Source: Streptomyces sp. NBC_00237
GTDB lineage: Bacteria; Actinomycetota; Actinomycetes; Streptomycetales; Streptomycetaceae
DNA length: 64,000 bases
Assembly (NCBI RefSeq): GCF_026342435.1
Contig: NZ_JAPEMT010000006.1
Span: 124,001 to 188,000 of the forward strand
Reading direction: 5' to 3'
Shown: positions 6,675-15,583 of the stretch, one piece after another
Layout: each line of letters opens with the position of its first letter
Numbering within the stretch: position 1 is the stretch's first letter
The notes under the pieces: model-generated
The model's database searches: none
Told to the model about the DNA's origin: nothing
The model's input: only the letters and a program-made list of their open reading frames with translations
Position numbers and translations under genes: made by a program

Positions 6675-8386
6675 GGACGACTGGTGGGAGAGGGGAACGC
6701 GGGTCGGCGACGGTGTCGGCACTGGGGGTGGTCGCCCTGCTCGGGGTGGTGTTCGCGGGGGTGCTGGCGATGGGCCAGGCGGTGGTCGCCCGGCACCGGG
6801 CCGGGGGCGGCGCGGACCTGGCCGTACTGGCGGCGGCCCAGGAGTGGGCGCGCGGGGAGCGGGCCGCCTGCGGGCGGGCGGCCGAAGTGGCTCGGGCCCA
6901 GGGAGTGCGGGTGGTGCGGTGTGCGCTGCGGGGCGAGGTGGCGGACGTCTCGGTGGAGGCGGGGGTGGGGCCGTACGAGGTGGTGGTGAGGGCGCGGGCG
7001 GGGCCGGGGCGAGGACCGGGGGACCCGGTGGGCCCCGGGGCGGGGTCAGGCAGATTCGGGGGCCGCGTCGAGGAGGGCGGTGAGGAGGCGGAGGGCGCCG
7101 CGTTTGTGGAGGGGGTCGTTGCCGTTGCCGCATTTCGGGGACTGGATGCAGGACGGGCAGCCCGCGTCGCACTCGCAGGAGGCGATGGCCTCGCGGGTGG
7201 CGGCGAGCCAGGCGCGGGCGGTGTGGAAACCGCGCTCGGCGAAGCCCGCGCCGCCCGGGTGGCCGTCGTAGACGAACACCGTGGGGAGCAGGGTGTCGGG
7301 GTGGAGTGGGATGGAGACGCCGCCGATGTCCCAGCGGTCGCAGGTGGCGAAGAGGGGGAGGAGGCCGATGGCGGCGTGCTCGGCGGCGTGCAGGGCGCCC
7401 GGGAGGATCTCCGGGGTGAGGCGGGCCGTGTCGAGGTCGTCCTCGGTGAGGGTCCACCAGACGGCGCGGGTGCGGAGCTTGCGGGGCGGGAGGTCGAGTT
7501 TGGTCTCGCCGAGGACCTCGCCGGTGATCAGTTTGCGCCGCAGGAAGGAGACGACCTGGTTGGTGACCTCGACGGAGCCGTAGTGGAGGCGGGCCGTGCC
7601 CCAGGGGACGGTCTCGTCGGTGGAGAGGATCGAGATGGCGGTGGTGTCGCGGGCGGTCGTGGAATAGGGCGGACTGGCCTCCTCGACGAGGGCGGCGGAG
7701 TCCTCCAGGTCGAGGCGGCGGACCAGATAGGTGCGGCCCTGGTGGAGGTGGACCGCACCCTCGTGGACGGAGGCGTGGGCGGCCTCGGCGTCGACCGTGC
7801 CGAGCAGGCGGCCGGTGGACTCCTCGACGATCTGGACCGGGTTGCCGCCCCCGCCCCGGATGTCGGCCAGGTCGGCGGCCCGTTCGCGGCGGGTCCAGTA
7901 CCAGGACGTGCCCCGGCGGCGCAGCAGGTTCGCCGCTTCGAGGGAGGGGAGGAGCGGTTCGGCGGCGGGGCCGAAGAGGGCGAAGTCGGATGTGGTGAGG
8001 GGGAGTTCGGCGGCGGCCGCGCAGAGGTGGGGGGCCAGGACGTAGGGGTTGTCGGGGTCGAGGACCGTGGATTCGACGGGCTGGTCGAAGAGGGCCTCGG
8101 GGTGGTGTGCGAGGTAGGTGTCGAGCGGGTCGTCGCGGGCGATCAGGATCGCGAGGGCACCCTCGCCGGAGCGGCCCGCGCGGCCCGCCTGCTGCCAGAG
8201 GGAGGCGCGGGTTCCGGGATAACCGGCGATCAGGACGGCGTCCAGGCCGGAGACGTCGATGCCGAGTTCGAGAGCGGTGGTGGCGGCCAGGCCGAGGAGC
8301 TCGCCGGAGTGCAGGGCCGCTTCGAGGGCCCGGCGTTCCTCGGGGAGATATCCGCCCCGGTAGGCGGCCACCCGGCGGGGGAGTGA
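6671..8386 (+). CDS. TadE/G-like (Rv3654c-type) protein with anomalous long 3' extension
   Basis: The first about 115 residues are a normal Rv3654c-type TadE-like protein: RGSATVSALGVVALLGVVF membrane segment, then HRAGGGADLAVLAAAQEWA and a Cys pair (AACGRAAEV, VVRCALRG). Such proteins usually end at 110-140 residues. Here no stop codon occurs in frame near 7040, and the frame stays open to 8386, 1.3 kb antisense to the helicase gene, giving 571 codons. The extension reads as Gly/Glu/Ala-rich antisense translation and is unlikely to be a real domain. The functional part is about 6671-7045. A lost stop codon or a sequence error near 7030 are the likely explanations. Confidence 0.5.
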   Translation: MRTTGGRGERGSATVSALGVVALLGVVFAGVLAMGQAVVARHRAGGGADLAVLAAAQEWARGERAACGRAAEVARAQGVRVVRCALRGEVADVSVEAGVGPYEVVVRARAGPGRGPGDPVGPGAGSGRFGGRVEEGGEEAEGAAFVEGVVAVAAFRGLDAGRAARVALAGGDGLAGGGEPGAGGVETALGEARAARVAVVDEHRGEQGVGVEWDGDAADVPAVAGGEEGEEADGGVLGGVQGAREDLRGEAGRVEVVLGEGPPDGAGAELAGREVEFGLAEDLAGDQFAPQEGDDLVGDLDGAVVEAGRAPGDGLVGGEDRDGGGVAGGRGIGRTGLLDEGGGVLQVEAADQIGAALVEVDRTLVDGGVGGLGVDRAEQAAGGLLDDLDRVAAPAPDVGQVGGPFAAGPVPGRAPAAQQVRRFEGGEERFGGGAEEGEVGCGEGEFGGGRAEVGGQDVGVVGVEDRGFDGLVEEGLGVVCEVGVERVVAGDQDREGTLAGAARAARLLPEGGAGSGITGDQDGVQAGDVDAEFESGGGGQAEELAGVQGRFEGPAFLGEISAPVGGHPAGE

Positions 8387-9424
8387 GCGGTCGCTGTGGT
8401 CGGCGAGTCGCTCCTTGGCGATCAGGGAGATCAGCTCGGCCCCGCGACGGGATCGTACGAAGGCGACTGTGCGGATGTTGTGGAGAACCAGATCGGTGAG
8501 GAGGTCGGCGGTCTCGGCGGTCGCGGTGCGCCGGACAGGGGCGTTGTTCTCGCCGTGGAGCTCGGTGAGCGGGGGCTCCCAGAGGGCGAAGACCAGTTCG
8601 CCGCGGGGCGAGGCGTCGTCGGCGACCTCCTTGACCGGGAGGCCGGTCAGGCGGCCCGCGGCGACGGCCGGGTCGGCTGAGGTGGCCGAGGCGAGGAGGA
8701 AGACCGGGTTCGCGCCGTACCGCTCGCACAGGCGGCGCAGCCGTCGTACGACCTGGGCGACGTGCGAGCCGAAGACGCCCCGGTAGGTGTGGCACTCGTC
8801 GATGACGACGTAGCGCAGGGCCTTGAGGAAGGAGGACCAGCGGGGGTGGGAGGGCAGGATGCCGCGGTGCAGCATGTCCGGGTTGGTGAGGACCAGGTTG
8901 GCGTACTGGCGGACCCACTCGCGTTCCTCGACGGGGGTGTCGCCGTCATAGACGGCCGGGCGGACCGCGTTGCCCAGCGGGGCCGCCAGGGACCTCACCG
9001 CACGGCGCTGGTCGGCGGCCAGGGCCTTGGTGGGGGCCAGGTAGAGGGCGGTGGCCCCCCGGCCGTTGGGGGCCTCGGAGCCGTCCAGGAGGGCGCTGAG
9101 GACCGGGGCGAGGTAGGCGAGCGACTTGCCCGAGGCCGTTCCTGTGGCGATCACCACGGACTCGCCGTCCAGGGCGTGCTCGGCGGCCTGCGCCTGGTGG
9201 GTCCAGGGGTCCCGGATGCCCGCCGCTTCGATCGCCGCGATCACTTCGCTGCGGATCCGGTCCGGCCATACCGCATGGCTGCCCTCCCGCGCGGGCAAGT
9301 GCTCCGTATGAGTGACGCGAGCGGCCCGGCTCTCCCCTGCGGAGAGACGGGCGAGGACCTCGCCGGGAGACGGGCCTGCGGCCCTGCTCTGGGGAGGTCG
9401 TCCGGGACGGGGATTCTTGGCCAT
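7046..9424 (-). CDS. DEAD/DEAH-box helicase with DUF1998 (MrfA-like)
   Basis: A 792-residue superfamily 2 helicase. Walker A is ATGTASGKSLAY, motif II DECH, motif III ASATS, and motif VI QQAGRAGRSG. The C-terminal DUF1998/MZB region has four clustered Cys (CECDAGCPSCIQSPKCGNG), the metal site of B. subtilis MrfA and yeast Hrq1-type helicases. MrfA works in repair of mitomycin C damage; a similar repair role is inferred. No MrfB nuclease gene is next to it. The ATG at 9424 (MAKNPRPGRP) is chosen because the frame upstream overlaps the bldG leader and has no family-like sequence. It converges on the tad operon. Confidence 0.87.
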   Translation of the reverse strand: MAKNPRPGRPPQSRAAGPSPGEVLARLSAGESRAARVTHTEHLPAREGSHAVWPDRIRSEVIAAIEAAGIRDPWTHQAQAAEHALDGESVVIATGTASGKSLAYLAPVLSALLDGSEAPNGRGATALYLAPTKALAADQRRAVRSLAAPLGNAVRPAVYDGDTPVEEREWVRQYANLVLTNPDMLHRGILPSHPRWSSFLKALRYVVIDECHTYRGVFGSHVAQVVRRLRRLCERYGANPVFLLASATSADPAVAAGRLTGLPVKEVADDASPRGELVFALWEPPLTELHGENNAPVRRTATAETADLLTDLVLHNIRTVAFVRSRRGAELISLIAKERLADHSDRSLPRRVAAYRGGYLPEERRALEAALHSGELLGLAATTALELGIDVSGLDAVLIAGYPGTRASLWQQAGRAGRSGEGALAILIARDDPLDTYLAHHPEALFDQPVESTVLDPDNPYVLAPHLCAAAAELPLTTSDFALFGPAAEPLLPSLEAANLLRRRGTSWYWTRRERAADLADIRGGGGNPVQIVEESTGRLLGTVDAEAAHASVHEGAVHLHQGRTYLVRRLDLEDSAALVEEASPPYSTTARDTTAISILSTDETVPWGTARLHYGSVEVTNQVVSFLRRKLITGEVLGETKLDLPPRKLRTRAVWWTLTEDDLDTARLTPEILPGALHAAEHAAIGLLPLFATCDRWDIGGVSIPLHPDTLLPTVFVYDGHPGGAGFAERGFHTARAWLAATREAIASCECDAGCPSCIQSPKCGNGNDPLHKRGALRLLTALLDAAPESA

Positions 9425-9587
9425 CACCGCCGAGTGTGTCACTGGCGTGACGGACAATGGTCTCAAGGCGTCGTGCTCGCCTGCTGGTAAGTGATTGAAT
9501 GCGTTTCGCGGCTGGCGTTCCGTCCTCTGGCTCCGCCGGGGAGACCTCAGGGGGGCGGCCGCTCGATAGCAAGGTGCTGGAGGATCC

Positions 9588-9941
9588 GTGGACCTGTCCC
9601 TGTCGACTCGCAACGTGAACGGCCCCAACGGCGACCGTACGGTCGTCGAGGTCGGTGGCGAGATTGATGTGTATACCGCGCCCAAGCTGCGCGAGCAGTT
9701 GGTCGAGTTGGTGAACGACGGCAGCTATCACCTGGTTGTCGACATGGAAGCCGTGGACTTCCTCGACTCCACCGGGCTCGGCGTGCTTGTGGGCGGACTG
9801 AAGCGTGTGCGTGCCCACGAGGGCTCGCTGCGCCTGGTCTGCAACCAGGAGCGCATTCTCAAGATCTTCCGGATCACCGGACTGACCAAGGTGTTCCCGA
9901 TCCACACGACGGTCGACGAGGCCGTCGCGGCGGCCGACTGA
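9588..9941 (+). CDS. bldG: Anti-sigma factor antagonist BldG
   Basis: A 117-residue STAS-domain protein, nearly identical by memory to S. coelicolor BldG, which controls aerial mycelium and antibiotic production. The phosphorylated Ser lies in FLDSTGLGVL (Ser61 here; Ser57 in S. coelicolor, because NGPN is inserted near residue 12). GTG start with GGAGGATCC just upstream. The anti-sigma gene follows 116 bp downstream on the same strand. Expected partner switching: unphosphorylated BldG binds anti-sigma kinases and frees sigma factors. Confidence 0.95.
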   Translation: MDLSLSTRNVNGPNGDRTVVEVGGEIDVYTAPKLREQLVELVNDGSYHLVVDMEAVDFLDSTGLGVLVGGLKRVRAHEGSLRLVCNQERILKIFRITGLTKVFPIHTTVDEAVAAAD

Positions 9942-10057
9942 CGCCTGCCGGTCCGCCGGAAGTGAACAACAAGCTCAGAGCAGTACAGCGCGGGGTGCCG
10001 GGCCTCACCGCCCGGTCCCTCGCGGATGCACGCCCGTACGTCCGAGGGGGATGCGCA

Positions 10058-10507
10058 ATGGCCACCGTGGAACTCCGTTTCAGCGCCCAGCCCGAGCACG
10101 TCAGGACGGCCCGCCTCGTGGCGGCCGCCGTGGCGCGTCGGGCCGGGGTCGACGAGGCGGTGCTGGACGAGGTCCGGCTCGCGGTGGGTGAGGCGTGCTC
10201 CCGGGCCGTGGGCCTGCACCGTACGAACAACATCGTGGCACCGGTCAAGGTGGCGCTGACCGAGGAGGAGAAGACCTTCTCCATCGAGGTCAGCGACGAG
10301 GTGCCGGCGCCCGTCGGTTCGGTCCCCGGTGCGCGTAGCGCGCCGGAGGCGGGGCCGCGCGCGGTGGATCTCGAAGCGGACGGCGAGGACGACATGGGTC
10401 TCGCCGTCATCAGCGGACTCGTCGACGACCTGGAAGTCCTCGGCGGGGAAAGCGGCGGTTCGATCCGTATGAGCTGGCCGACCGCTTCCGCGGTGGTAAT
10501 GCCCTGA
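10058..10507 (+). CDS. Anti-sigma factor, GHKL ATPase (BldG partner)
   Basis: A 149-residue HATPase_c protein. DEVRLAVGEACSRAVGLH is the N-box helix (usually E-A-x-x-N; here the Asn position is altered), and DDMGLAVISGLVDDLEV replaces the G1 region. It is the homologue of the S. coelicolor gene SCO3548 directly after bldG. That protein is thought to be a BldG-controlled anti-sigma factor. The ATG at 10058 begins the conserved part. A strong terminator at 10550 closes the pair. Confidence 0.85.
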   Translation: MATVELRFSAQPEHVRTARLVAAAVARRAGVDEAVLDEVRLAVGEACSRAVGLHRTNNIVAPVKVALTEEEKTFSIEVSDEVPAPVGSVPGARSAPEAGPRAVDLEADGEDDMGLAVISGLVDDLEVLGGESGGSIRMSWPTASAVVMP

Positions 10508-10549
10508 AAGCATTTCCCTGTCGGGTGCAGTCGTCATTGATATTCGTGA

Positions 10550-10579
10550 GGCCCTGCTGAGCAGGGCCTTTCGTTTTTT
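10550..10579 (+). terminator. Rho-independent terminator of the bldG operon
   Basis: GGCCCTGC at 10550-10557 and GCAGGGCC at 10561-10568 form a perfect 8-bp stem with loop TGA, followed by a T-rich tract (TTTCGTTTTTT) to 10579. This is one of the few canonical U-tract terminators in the window. Confidence 0.9.
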
Positions 10580-10627
10580 CCGGGCCGCTTCAAAATCATT
10601 TTCGGAGATCAATTCTGCGGCGGTCTG

Positions 10628-10654
10628 TTGAGATCAGCTTCCGCTCCCTAGAAT
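10628..10654 (+). promoter_or_regulatory. Candidate vegetative promoter of hppA
   Basis: TTGAGA (10628-10633) and TAGAAT (10649-10654) are separated by 15 bp, or 16 if the -35 is read one base earlier. The ATG follows 36 bp after the -10. Spacing is short for a HrdB promoter, so this is tentative. Confidence 0.4.
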
Positions 10655-10690
10655 CCGTCCATCTTGAGCTCCGCGCGTCAAGGAGGACGA

Positions 10691-13162
10691 ATGGCGGGAC
10701 CTTTCAACTCCCCACAGTCCGAACACTTCTCGAACCTCGCGGTTTCACTCACCGACAACAACCGGCTCATCGTGATCGTCATCGCCGCCGTCGCGATCGC
10801 CGCACTGATCGTCGCCCGGCTGCTGGTGCGTCAGGTCCTGGCGGCCGACGAGGGCACCGACTCCATGAAGGAGATCGCCGCCGCCGTACAGGAGGGCGCA
10901 AACGCCTATCTGATGCGGCAGTTGCGCACTCTGGGGATCTTCGCGGTAGTGGTGGTATTCCTGTTGCTGCTGCTACCGGCGGACAACACCTCGCAGCGGA
11001 TAGGGCGTTCGCTGTTCTTCCTCGTGGGCGCGGTGTTTTCCGCAGCCACCGGATACATCGGGATGCGCCTCGCGGTGCGCAGTAATGTGCGGGTGGCGGC
11101 TGCCGCGCGCGAAGCGACTCCCGCACAGGGTGAGCCGGAAAAGGATCTCAAAACCGTTTCGCACAAAGCGATGAAGATCGCATTTCGCACGGGTGGCGTC
11201 GTCGGAATGATCACCGTGGGCCTCGGCCTGCTCGGTGCGGCCGTCGTCGTCCTCGTGTACGCCGATCACGCGCCCAAGGTCCTGGAGGGCTTCGGCCTGG
11301 GAGCCGCCCTCATCGCGATGTTCATGAGGGTCGGCGGCGGCATCTTCACCAAGGCCGCCGACGTCGGCGCCGACCTGGTCGGCAAGGTGGAAAAGGGCAT
11401 TCCGGAAGACGATCCGCGCAATGCCGCGACCATCGCCGACAACGTGGGCGACAACGTCGGCGACTGCGCGGGCATGGCGGCCGACCTCTTCGAGTCGTAC
11501 GCCGTCACGCTCGTCGCCGCGCTGATCCTGGGCATGGCGGCCTTCGGCGACGCGGGGCTCACGTTCCCGCTGATCGTTCCCGCGATCGGCGTGATCACCG
11601 CCATGATCGGCATCTTCGCCGTCGCACCCCGGCGCACCGACCGCAGCGGCATGACCGCGATCAACCGGGGATTCTTCATCTCCGCCGTGATCTCGCTGGT
11701 GCTGGTCGCCGTGGCAGTGTTCGTCTACCTGCCGTCCTCGTACCGGGAACTCGACGGCGTCGCGGACGAGGCCGTGCTCGGGCACGGCGGCGACCCGCGG
11801 CTGCTGGCGCTCGTCGCGGTCGCCATCGGCATCGTGCTGGCCGCGCTGATCCAGCAGCTCACGGGGTACTTCACCGAGACGACCAGGCGGCCGGTCCGCG
11901 ACATCGGCAAGTCGTCGCTGACCGGACCCGCGACCGTGGTCCTGGCCGGGATCTCGATCGGGCTGGAATCCGCCGTGTACACCGCGCTGCTCATCGGGCT
12001 CGGCGTGTACGGAGCGTTCCTGCTCGGCGGTACGTCGATCATCCTGGCCCTGTTCGCGGTCGCGCTGGCCGGGACCGGGCTGCTCACCACGGTCGGCGTC
12101 ATCGTCGCCATGGACACCTTCGGACCGGTCTCCGACAACGCGCAGGGCATCGCCGAGATGTCCGGCGACGTGACGGGCGCCGGCGCGCAGGTGCTCACCG
12201 ACCTGGACGCCGTCGGCAACACCACCAAGGCCATCACCAAGGGCATCGCCATCGCCACGGCCGTGCTCGCCGCCGCCGCGCTCTTCGGCTCGTACCGGGA
12301 CGCCATCCTGGGCGCGGCCAGGAAGGCGGGCCTGGTGACCGGCGGTGAGGGCACTCCGGTCAACCTCTCCATGGACATCTCGCAGCCCAACAACCTGGTC
12401 GGGCTGATGCTCGGCGCCGCGGTCGTCTTCCTCTTCTCGGGGCTGGCGATCAACGCGGTGTCCAGGTCGGCGGGGGCCGTTGTCCACGAGGTGCGGCGGC
12501 AGTTCCGCGAGCACCCCGGGATCATGGACTACACGGAGAAGCCCGAGTACGGGCGGGTCGTCGACATCTGCACGAAGGACGCGCTGCGCGAGTTGGCGAC
12601 GCCAGGACTGCTGGCCGTCATGGCCCCGATCGCCGTCGGCTTCACCTTCGGCGTGGGCGCGCTCGGCGCGTATCTCGCCGGGGCGATCGGCGCGGGCACG
12701 TTGATGGCGGTCTTCCTCGCGAACTCCGGAGGGGCCTGGGACAACGCCAAGAAGCTCGTCGAGGACGGGCACCACGGCGGCAAGGGCAGCGAGGCGCACG
12801 CCGCGACGGTGATCGGCGACACGGTGGGCGACCCCTTCAAGGACACCGCGGGCCCGGCCATCAACCCGCTGCTGAAGGTGATGAACCTGGTGGCGCTGCT
12901 GATCGCACCCGCCGTGGTCCAGTACAGCTTCGGCGTCGACGCCAGTCCGTGGGTGCGGGCCGTCGTCGCGGTGATCGCCTTCGGCGTGATCGTCGGTGCG
13001 GTGTACGTGTCCAAGCGGCGCGGCATCGTGATGGGCGACGAAGCGGGGGGCGAGTCCGGTGGCGGAGGAGTCGGTGACGGATCGGCCGGTGGTGACGAAG
13101 GCAACTCGGCTACCGTTCCGGCGCAGTCCGAGCCGTCCGTGACGACGAAGGCGGTGCCGTAG
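10691..13162 (+). CDS. hppA: K+-insensitive membrane-bound proton-translocating pyrophosphatase
   Basis: An 823-residue, about 16-helix membrane enzyme that couples PPi hydrolysis to proton export. The substrate site DVGADLVGKVEKGIPEDDPR and the acidic motif DNVGDNVGDCAGMAADLFE are intact, as is the C-terminal GDTVGDPFKDTAGPAINPL. The motif GNTTKAITKG carries Lys where K+-dependent enzymes have Ala, marking the K+-independent class. The ATG at 10691 follows the Shine-Dalgarno AAGGAGGA. The C-terminal tail (about 45 residues, Gly/Ser/Thr-rich) is longer than usual. A soluble pyrophosphatase is at 62540. Confidence 0.96.
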   Translation: MAGPFNSPQSEHFSNLAVSLTDNNRLIVIVIAAVAIAALIVARLLVRQVLAADEGTDSMKEIAAAVQEGANAYLMRQLRTLGIFAVVVVFLLLLLPADNTSQRIGRSLFFLVGAVFSAATGYIGMRLAVRSNVRVAAAAREATPAQGEPEKDLKTVSHKAMKIAFRTGGVVGMITVGLGLLGAAVVVLVYADHAPKVLEGFGLGAALIAMFMRVGGGIFTKAADVGADLVGKVEKGIPEDDPRNAATIADNVGDNVGDCAGMAADLFESYAVTLVAALILGMAAFGDAGLTFPLIVPAIGVITAMIGIFAVAPRRTDRSGMTAINRGFFISAVISLVLVAVAVFVYLPSSYRELDGVADEAVLGHGGDPRLLALVAVAIGIVLAALIQQLTGYFTETTRRPVRDIGKSSLTGPATVVLAGISIGLESAVYTALLIGLGVYGAFLLGGTSIILALFAVALAGTGLLTTVGVIVAMDTFGPVSDNAQGIAEMSGDVTGAGAQVLTDLDAVGNTTKAITKGIAIATAVLAAAALFGSYRDAILGAARKAGLVTGGEGTPVNLSMDISQPNNLVGLMLGAAVVFLFSGLAINAVSRSAGAVVHEVRRQFREHPGIMDYTEKPEYGRVVDICTKDALRELATPGLLAVMAPIAVGFTFGVGALGAYLAGAIGAGTLMAVFLANSGGAWDNAKKLVEDGHHGGKGSEAHAATVIGDTVGDPFKDTAGPAINPLLKVMNLVALLIAPAVVQYSFGVDASPWVRAVVAVIAFGVIVGAVYVSKRRGIVMGDEAGGESGGGGVGDGSAGGDEGNSATVPAQSEPSVTTKAVP

Positions 13163-13188
13163 GGAAGAGACGTAACGGCTGGTCAGGG

Positions 13189-13228
13189 AGCGGGCGGGCG
13201 GCGCGGATTGACGCGCGGGCCGCCCGCT
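13189..13228 (+). terminator. Stem-loop after hppA
   Basis: AGCGGGCGG at 13189-13197 pairs with CCGCCCGCT at 13220-13228, with further G/C pairs inside around GATTGA. It starts 27 bp after the hppA stop. No T-run. Confidence 0.6.
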
Positions 13229-13386
13229 TCGGCGTATGCGCGGAAAGGGGGCGTGAGGGGGCTCGCGCACGGCGCACTCTTGGTGCAAATGGCTTCAATG
13301 CCGGATGAATGGGAAGCACGGCACGCGGCGGTAGGCCACTTGGCGTGTATGTTCCGGGGCCGAGAACCTTGGAAGGGACCAATCCG

Positions 13387-13908
13387 GTGAACAAGAAGCT
13401 TGCGGCCGTGCTGTCCGGCGGTGCGGTACTCGTGATGATGACGACCCTCTCGGGCTGCGGTGACGACGCCGAGGACAAGGCCAAGGAATGGTCCAAGACC
13501 TACTGCCCCAAGGAGAAGGCGGCCGTCGAGAAGAGCACCAAGGCCGAGAAGCTGATCAGCTCGGTCGCCGCCGACGGCAAGCCCGAAGAGCTCAAGAAGG
13601 TCGATGTCCAGGCGTTCCAGATGTACGGCGACGCCGCCCGGGACCGGATCAAGGCCCTGAAGGAGGCCGGGATTCCGCCCGTCAAGGACGGTGAGCGCGA
13701 CCACAAGGAAATGATCAAGAACCTGGACGCCAAGGCCAAGGCGTACGACGAGCTGAAGAAGCAGGCGGAGGCCCTGGACCCGGCGTCGAAGGAGTTCCCG
13801 AAGGCGCTCGACAAGATCGGCGCGGACCTCGGCAAGGCGGACAAGCTGCCCGCGCCGAAGATCTTCTGCCCGAGCTCGAACGCGGGGGCGACGACGAACC
13901 CGGTGTAA
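13387..13908 (+). CDS. Small secreted lipoprotein, unknown function
   Basis: A 173-residue protein with a lipoprotein signal: VNKKLAAVLSGGAVLVMM then lipobox LSGC at about residues 22-25. The mature part is Lys/Glu/Ala-rich and helical, with a Cys near the start (TYCPKEKA) and another near the end (KIFCPSS) that could pair. No catalytic motif is visible. GTG start after GGAAGGGACC. By position it matches a hypothetical lipoprotein after hppA in other Streptomyces. It would sit on the outer face of the membrane. Confidence 0.8.
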   Translation: MNKKLAAVLSGGAVLVMMTTLSGCGDDAEDKAKEWSKTYCPKEKAAVEKSTKAEKLISSVAADGKPEELKKVDVQAFQMYGDAARDRIKALKEAGIPPVKDGERDHKEMIKNLDAKAKAYDELKKQAEALDPASKEFPKALDKIGADLGKADKLPAPKIFCPSSNAGATTNPV

Positions 13909-14032
13909 GCCCTGTGGGGCTCGTGGGACTGGAGGGCTCTTCTGTGATCCCTGGTAGGTCCTGCGGGCCCGTGACCGGGGCAGGGGCCGTGGGCGTACCG
14001 CGATTGTCAGAGGCAGCGGCGACAATGGCCGG

Positions 14033-15583
14033 GTGAGTCAGACCAGCCATTCCGCGCCCCTGCCCGAGTCCCTGCCCGCCGCCGGGAGTGCCGCCCGCCT
14101 CCGGGAGGCCCTGCTCGCGGCGGCCTTCACCGCCGACGGGCTGCTCGACCTCCTCGGCGCGCCCGCCTACAGCGCGCTGGCGCGCGGCGAGACCGTGCCC
14201 GCACTGCGTGCGACCAGGGGGGAGGGGTCGCTCGCGGCGTTGGTGCGGCTCTTCCTGCTCCAGGAGTCCGTGCCGGTCGACCGGGTCGCCGGTGTGCTCC
14301 CCGTGGACGTGTGCCTGGCCGACGCGTGGCTGGTCCGGGACGGTGAAGCGCTGCGGGCGACCGTCGACGTGCGGCCGTACGGCGGGGAGGACGGCCAGGA
14401 CTGGTTCATCGTGTCCGACCTGGGGCGCGCGGTCGGCGGCGCGGGCGGTGCCGGGACCCGTCAGGAGGGCGTCGTGCTCGGCGTCGGCGGCGCGTCCACC
14501 ACGCTCGCCGGAATCACCGTACGTACGCCTGTCGGCTCGGCCCTCGACCTCGGTACGGGGTCCGGAATCCAGGCATTGCACGCCGCGCAGCACGCGGTGC
14601 GGGTCACCGCCACCGACCTCAACCCCCGTGCGCTGGACTTCACCCGGCTGACCCTCGCCCTGTCCGGGGCGGCGGAGGCGGAGCTGGTGGAGGGGTCGCT
14701 GTTCGAGCCGGTGGGGGAGCACACTTATGACCTTGTTGTCTCGAATCCGCCGTTCGTGATCTCGCCGGGTGCGCGGCTGACGTACCGCGACGGCGGCATG
14801 GGCGGGGACGACCTGTGCCGGACGCTCGTCCAGGAGGCGGGGGAGCGGCTGAACGAGGGCGGGTACGCACAGTTTCTGGCCAACTGGCAGCACGTCGAGG
14901 GCGAGGACTGGAAGGACCGGATTCGTTCCTGGGTGCCGCGTGGGTGCGACGCGTGGATCGTGCAGCGCGAGGTCCAGGACGTGGCGCAGTACGCGGAGTT
15001 GTGGCTGCGGGACGGGGGCGACCACCGGACGGATCCGGCCGAGTACGCGGCGCGGTACGAGGCGTGGCTGGACGAGTTCGAGGCGCGGAAGACCGTGGGG
15101 GTGGGGTTCGGGTGGATCACCCTGCGGAAGTCGGCGGCGGCGTGGGACGAGCCTTCTGTGGTGGTGGAGGAGTGGCCGCATCCGGTGGAGCAGCCGTTGG
15201 GGGATGTCATCCGGCAGCACTTCGAGCTGCGGGACTATCTGCGGGCGCAGGACGACGCGGGGCTGTTGAGCGGGCACTTCGTGCTGGCCGATGAGGTCGT
15301 GCAGGAGCAGATCGGGGAGCCGGGGACCGAGGATCCGGAGTACGTGGTGCTCCGTCAGCACCGGGGGATGCGGCGGGCGACGCGGGTCGACACGGTGGGG
15401 GCGGGGTTTGCGGGGGTGTCGGACGGGTCGCTCAGTGCGGGGCAGATTCTGGATGCGATCGCGCAGTTGTTGGGGGAGGACGCGGTGGGGTTGAGGGAGC
15501 GGACTCCGGAGGCGATCCGGGGGCTGGTGGAGGAGGGGTTTTTGCTGCCCTTGCAGGGGGCTTGCGTGAACGTGCTCCGTTAG
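14033..15583 (+). CDS. SAM-dependent class I methyltransferase, HemK/RsmC-like
   Basis: A 516-residue protein with a winged-helix-like N-terminal part (about 1-165), a central Rossmann methyltransferase and a C-terminal extension. Motif I is ALDLGTGSGIQALHAA, motif II is ATDLNPRAL, and motif IV is DLVVSNPPFVISPG. NPPF is the signature of enzymes that methylate planar amides or amines (HemK/PrmC, RsmC and adenine methylases). The substrate is unknown; rRNA or protein is plausible. GTG start at 14033. The dispersed repeat array begins directly at its stop codon. Confidence 0.85.
   Translation: MSQTSHSAPLPESLPAAGSAARLREALLAAAFTADGLLDLLGAPAYSALARGETVPALRATRGEGSLAALVRLFLLQESVPVDRVAGVLPVDVCLADAWLVRDGEALRATVDVRPYGGEDGQDWFIVSDLGRAVGGAGGAGTRQEGVVLGVGGASTTLAGITVRTPVGSALDLGTGSGIQALHAAQHAVRVTATDLNPRALDFTRLTLALSGAAEAELVEGSLFEPVGEHTYDLVVSNPPFVISPGARLTYRDGGMGGDDLCRTLVQEAGERLNEGGYAQFLANWQHVEGEDWKDRIRSWVPRGCDAWIVQREVQDVAQYAELWLRDGGDHRTDPAEYAARYEAWLDEFEARKTVGVGFGWITLRKSAAAWDEPSVVVEEWPHPVEQPLGDVIRQHFELRDYLRAQDDAGLLSGHFVLADEVVQEQIGEPGTEDPEYVVLRQHRGMRRATRVDTVGAGFAGVSDGSLSAGQILDAIAQLLGEDAVGLRERTPEAIRGLVEEGFLLPLQGACVNVLR

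Noticed and set aside
6237..8918. 893-codon minus-strand frame overlapping the tad end and helicase
   Set aside because: Low-complexity Arg/Pro sequence in a shadow frame of the helicase gene, which has all SF2 motifs in its own frame.
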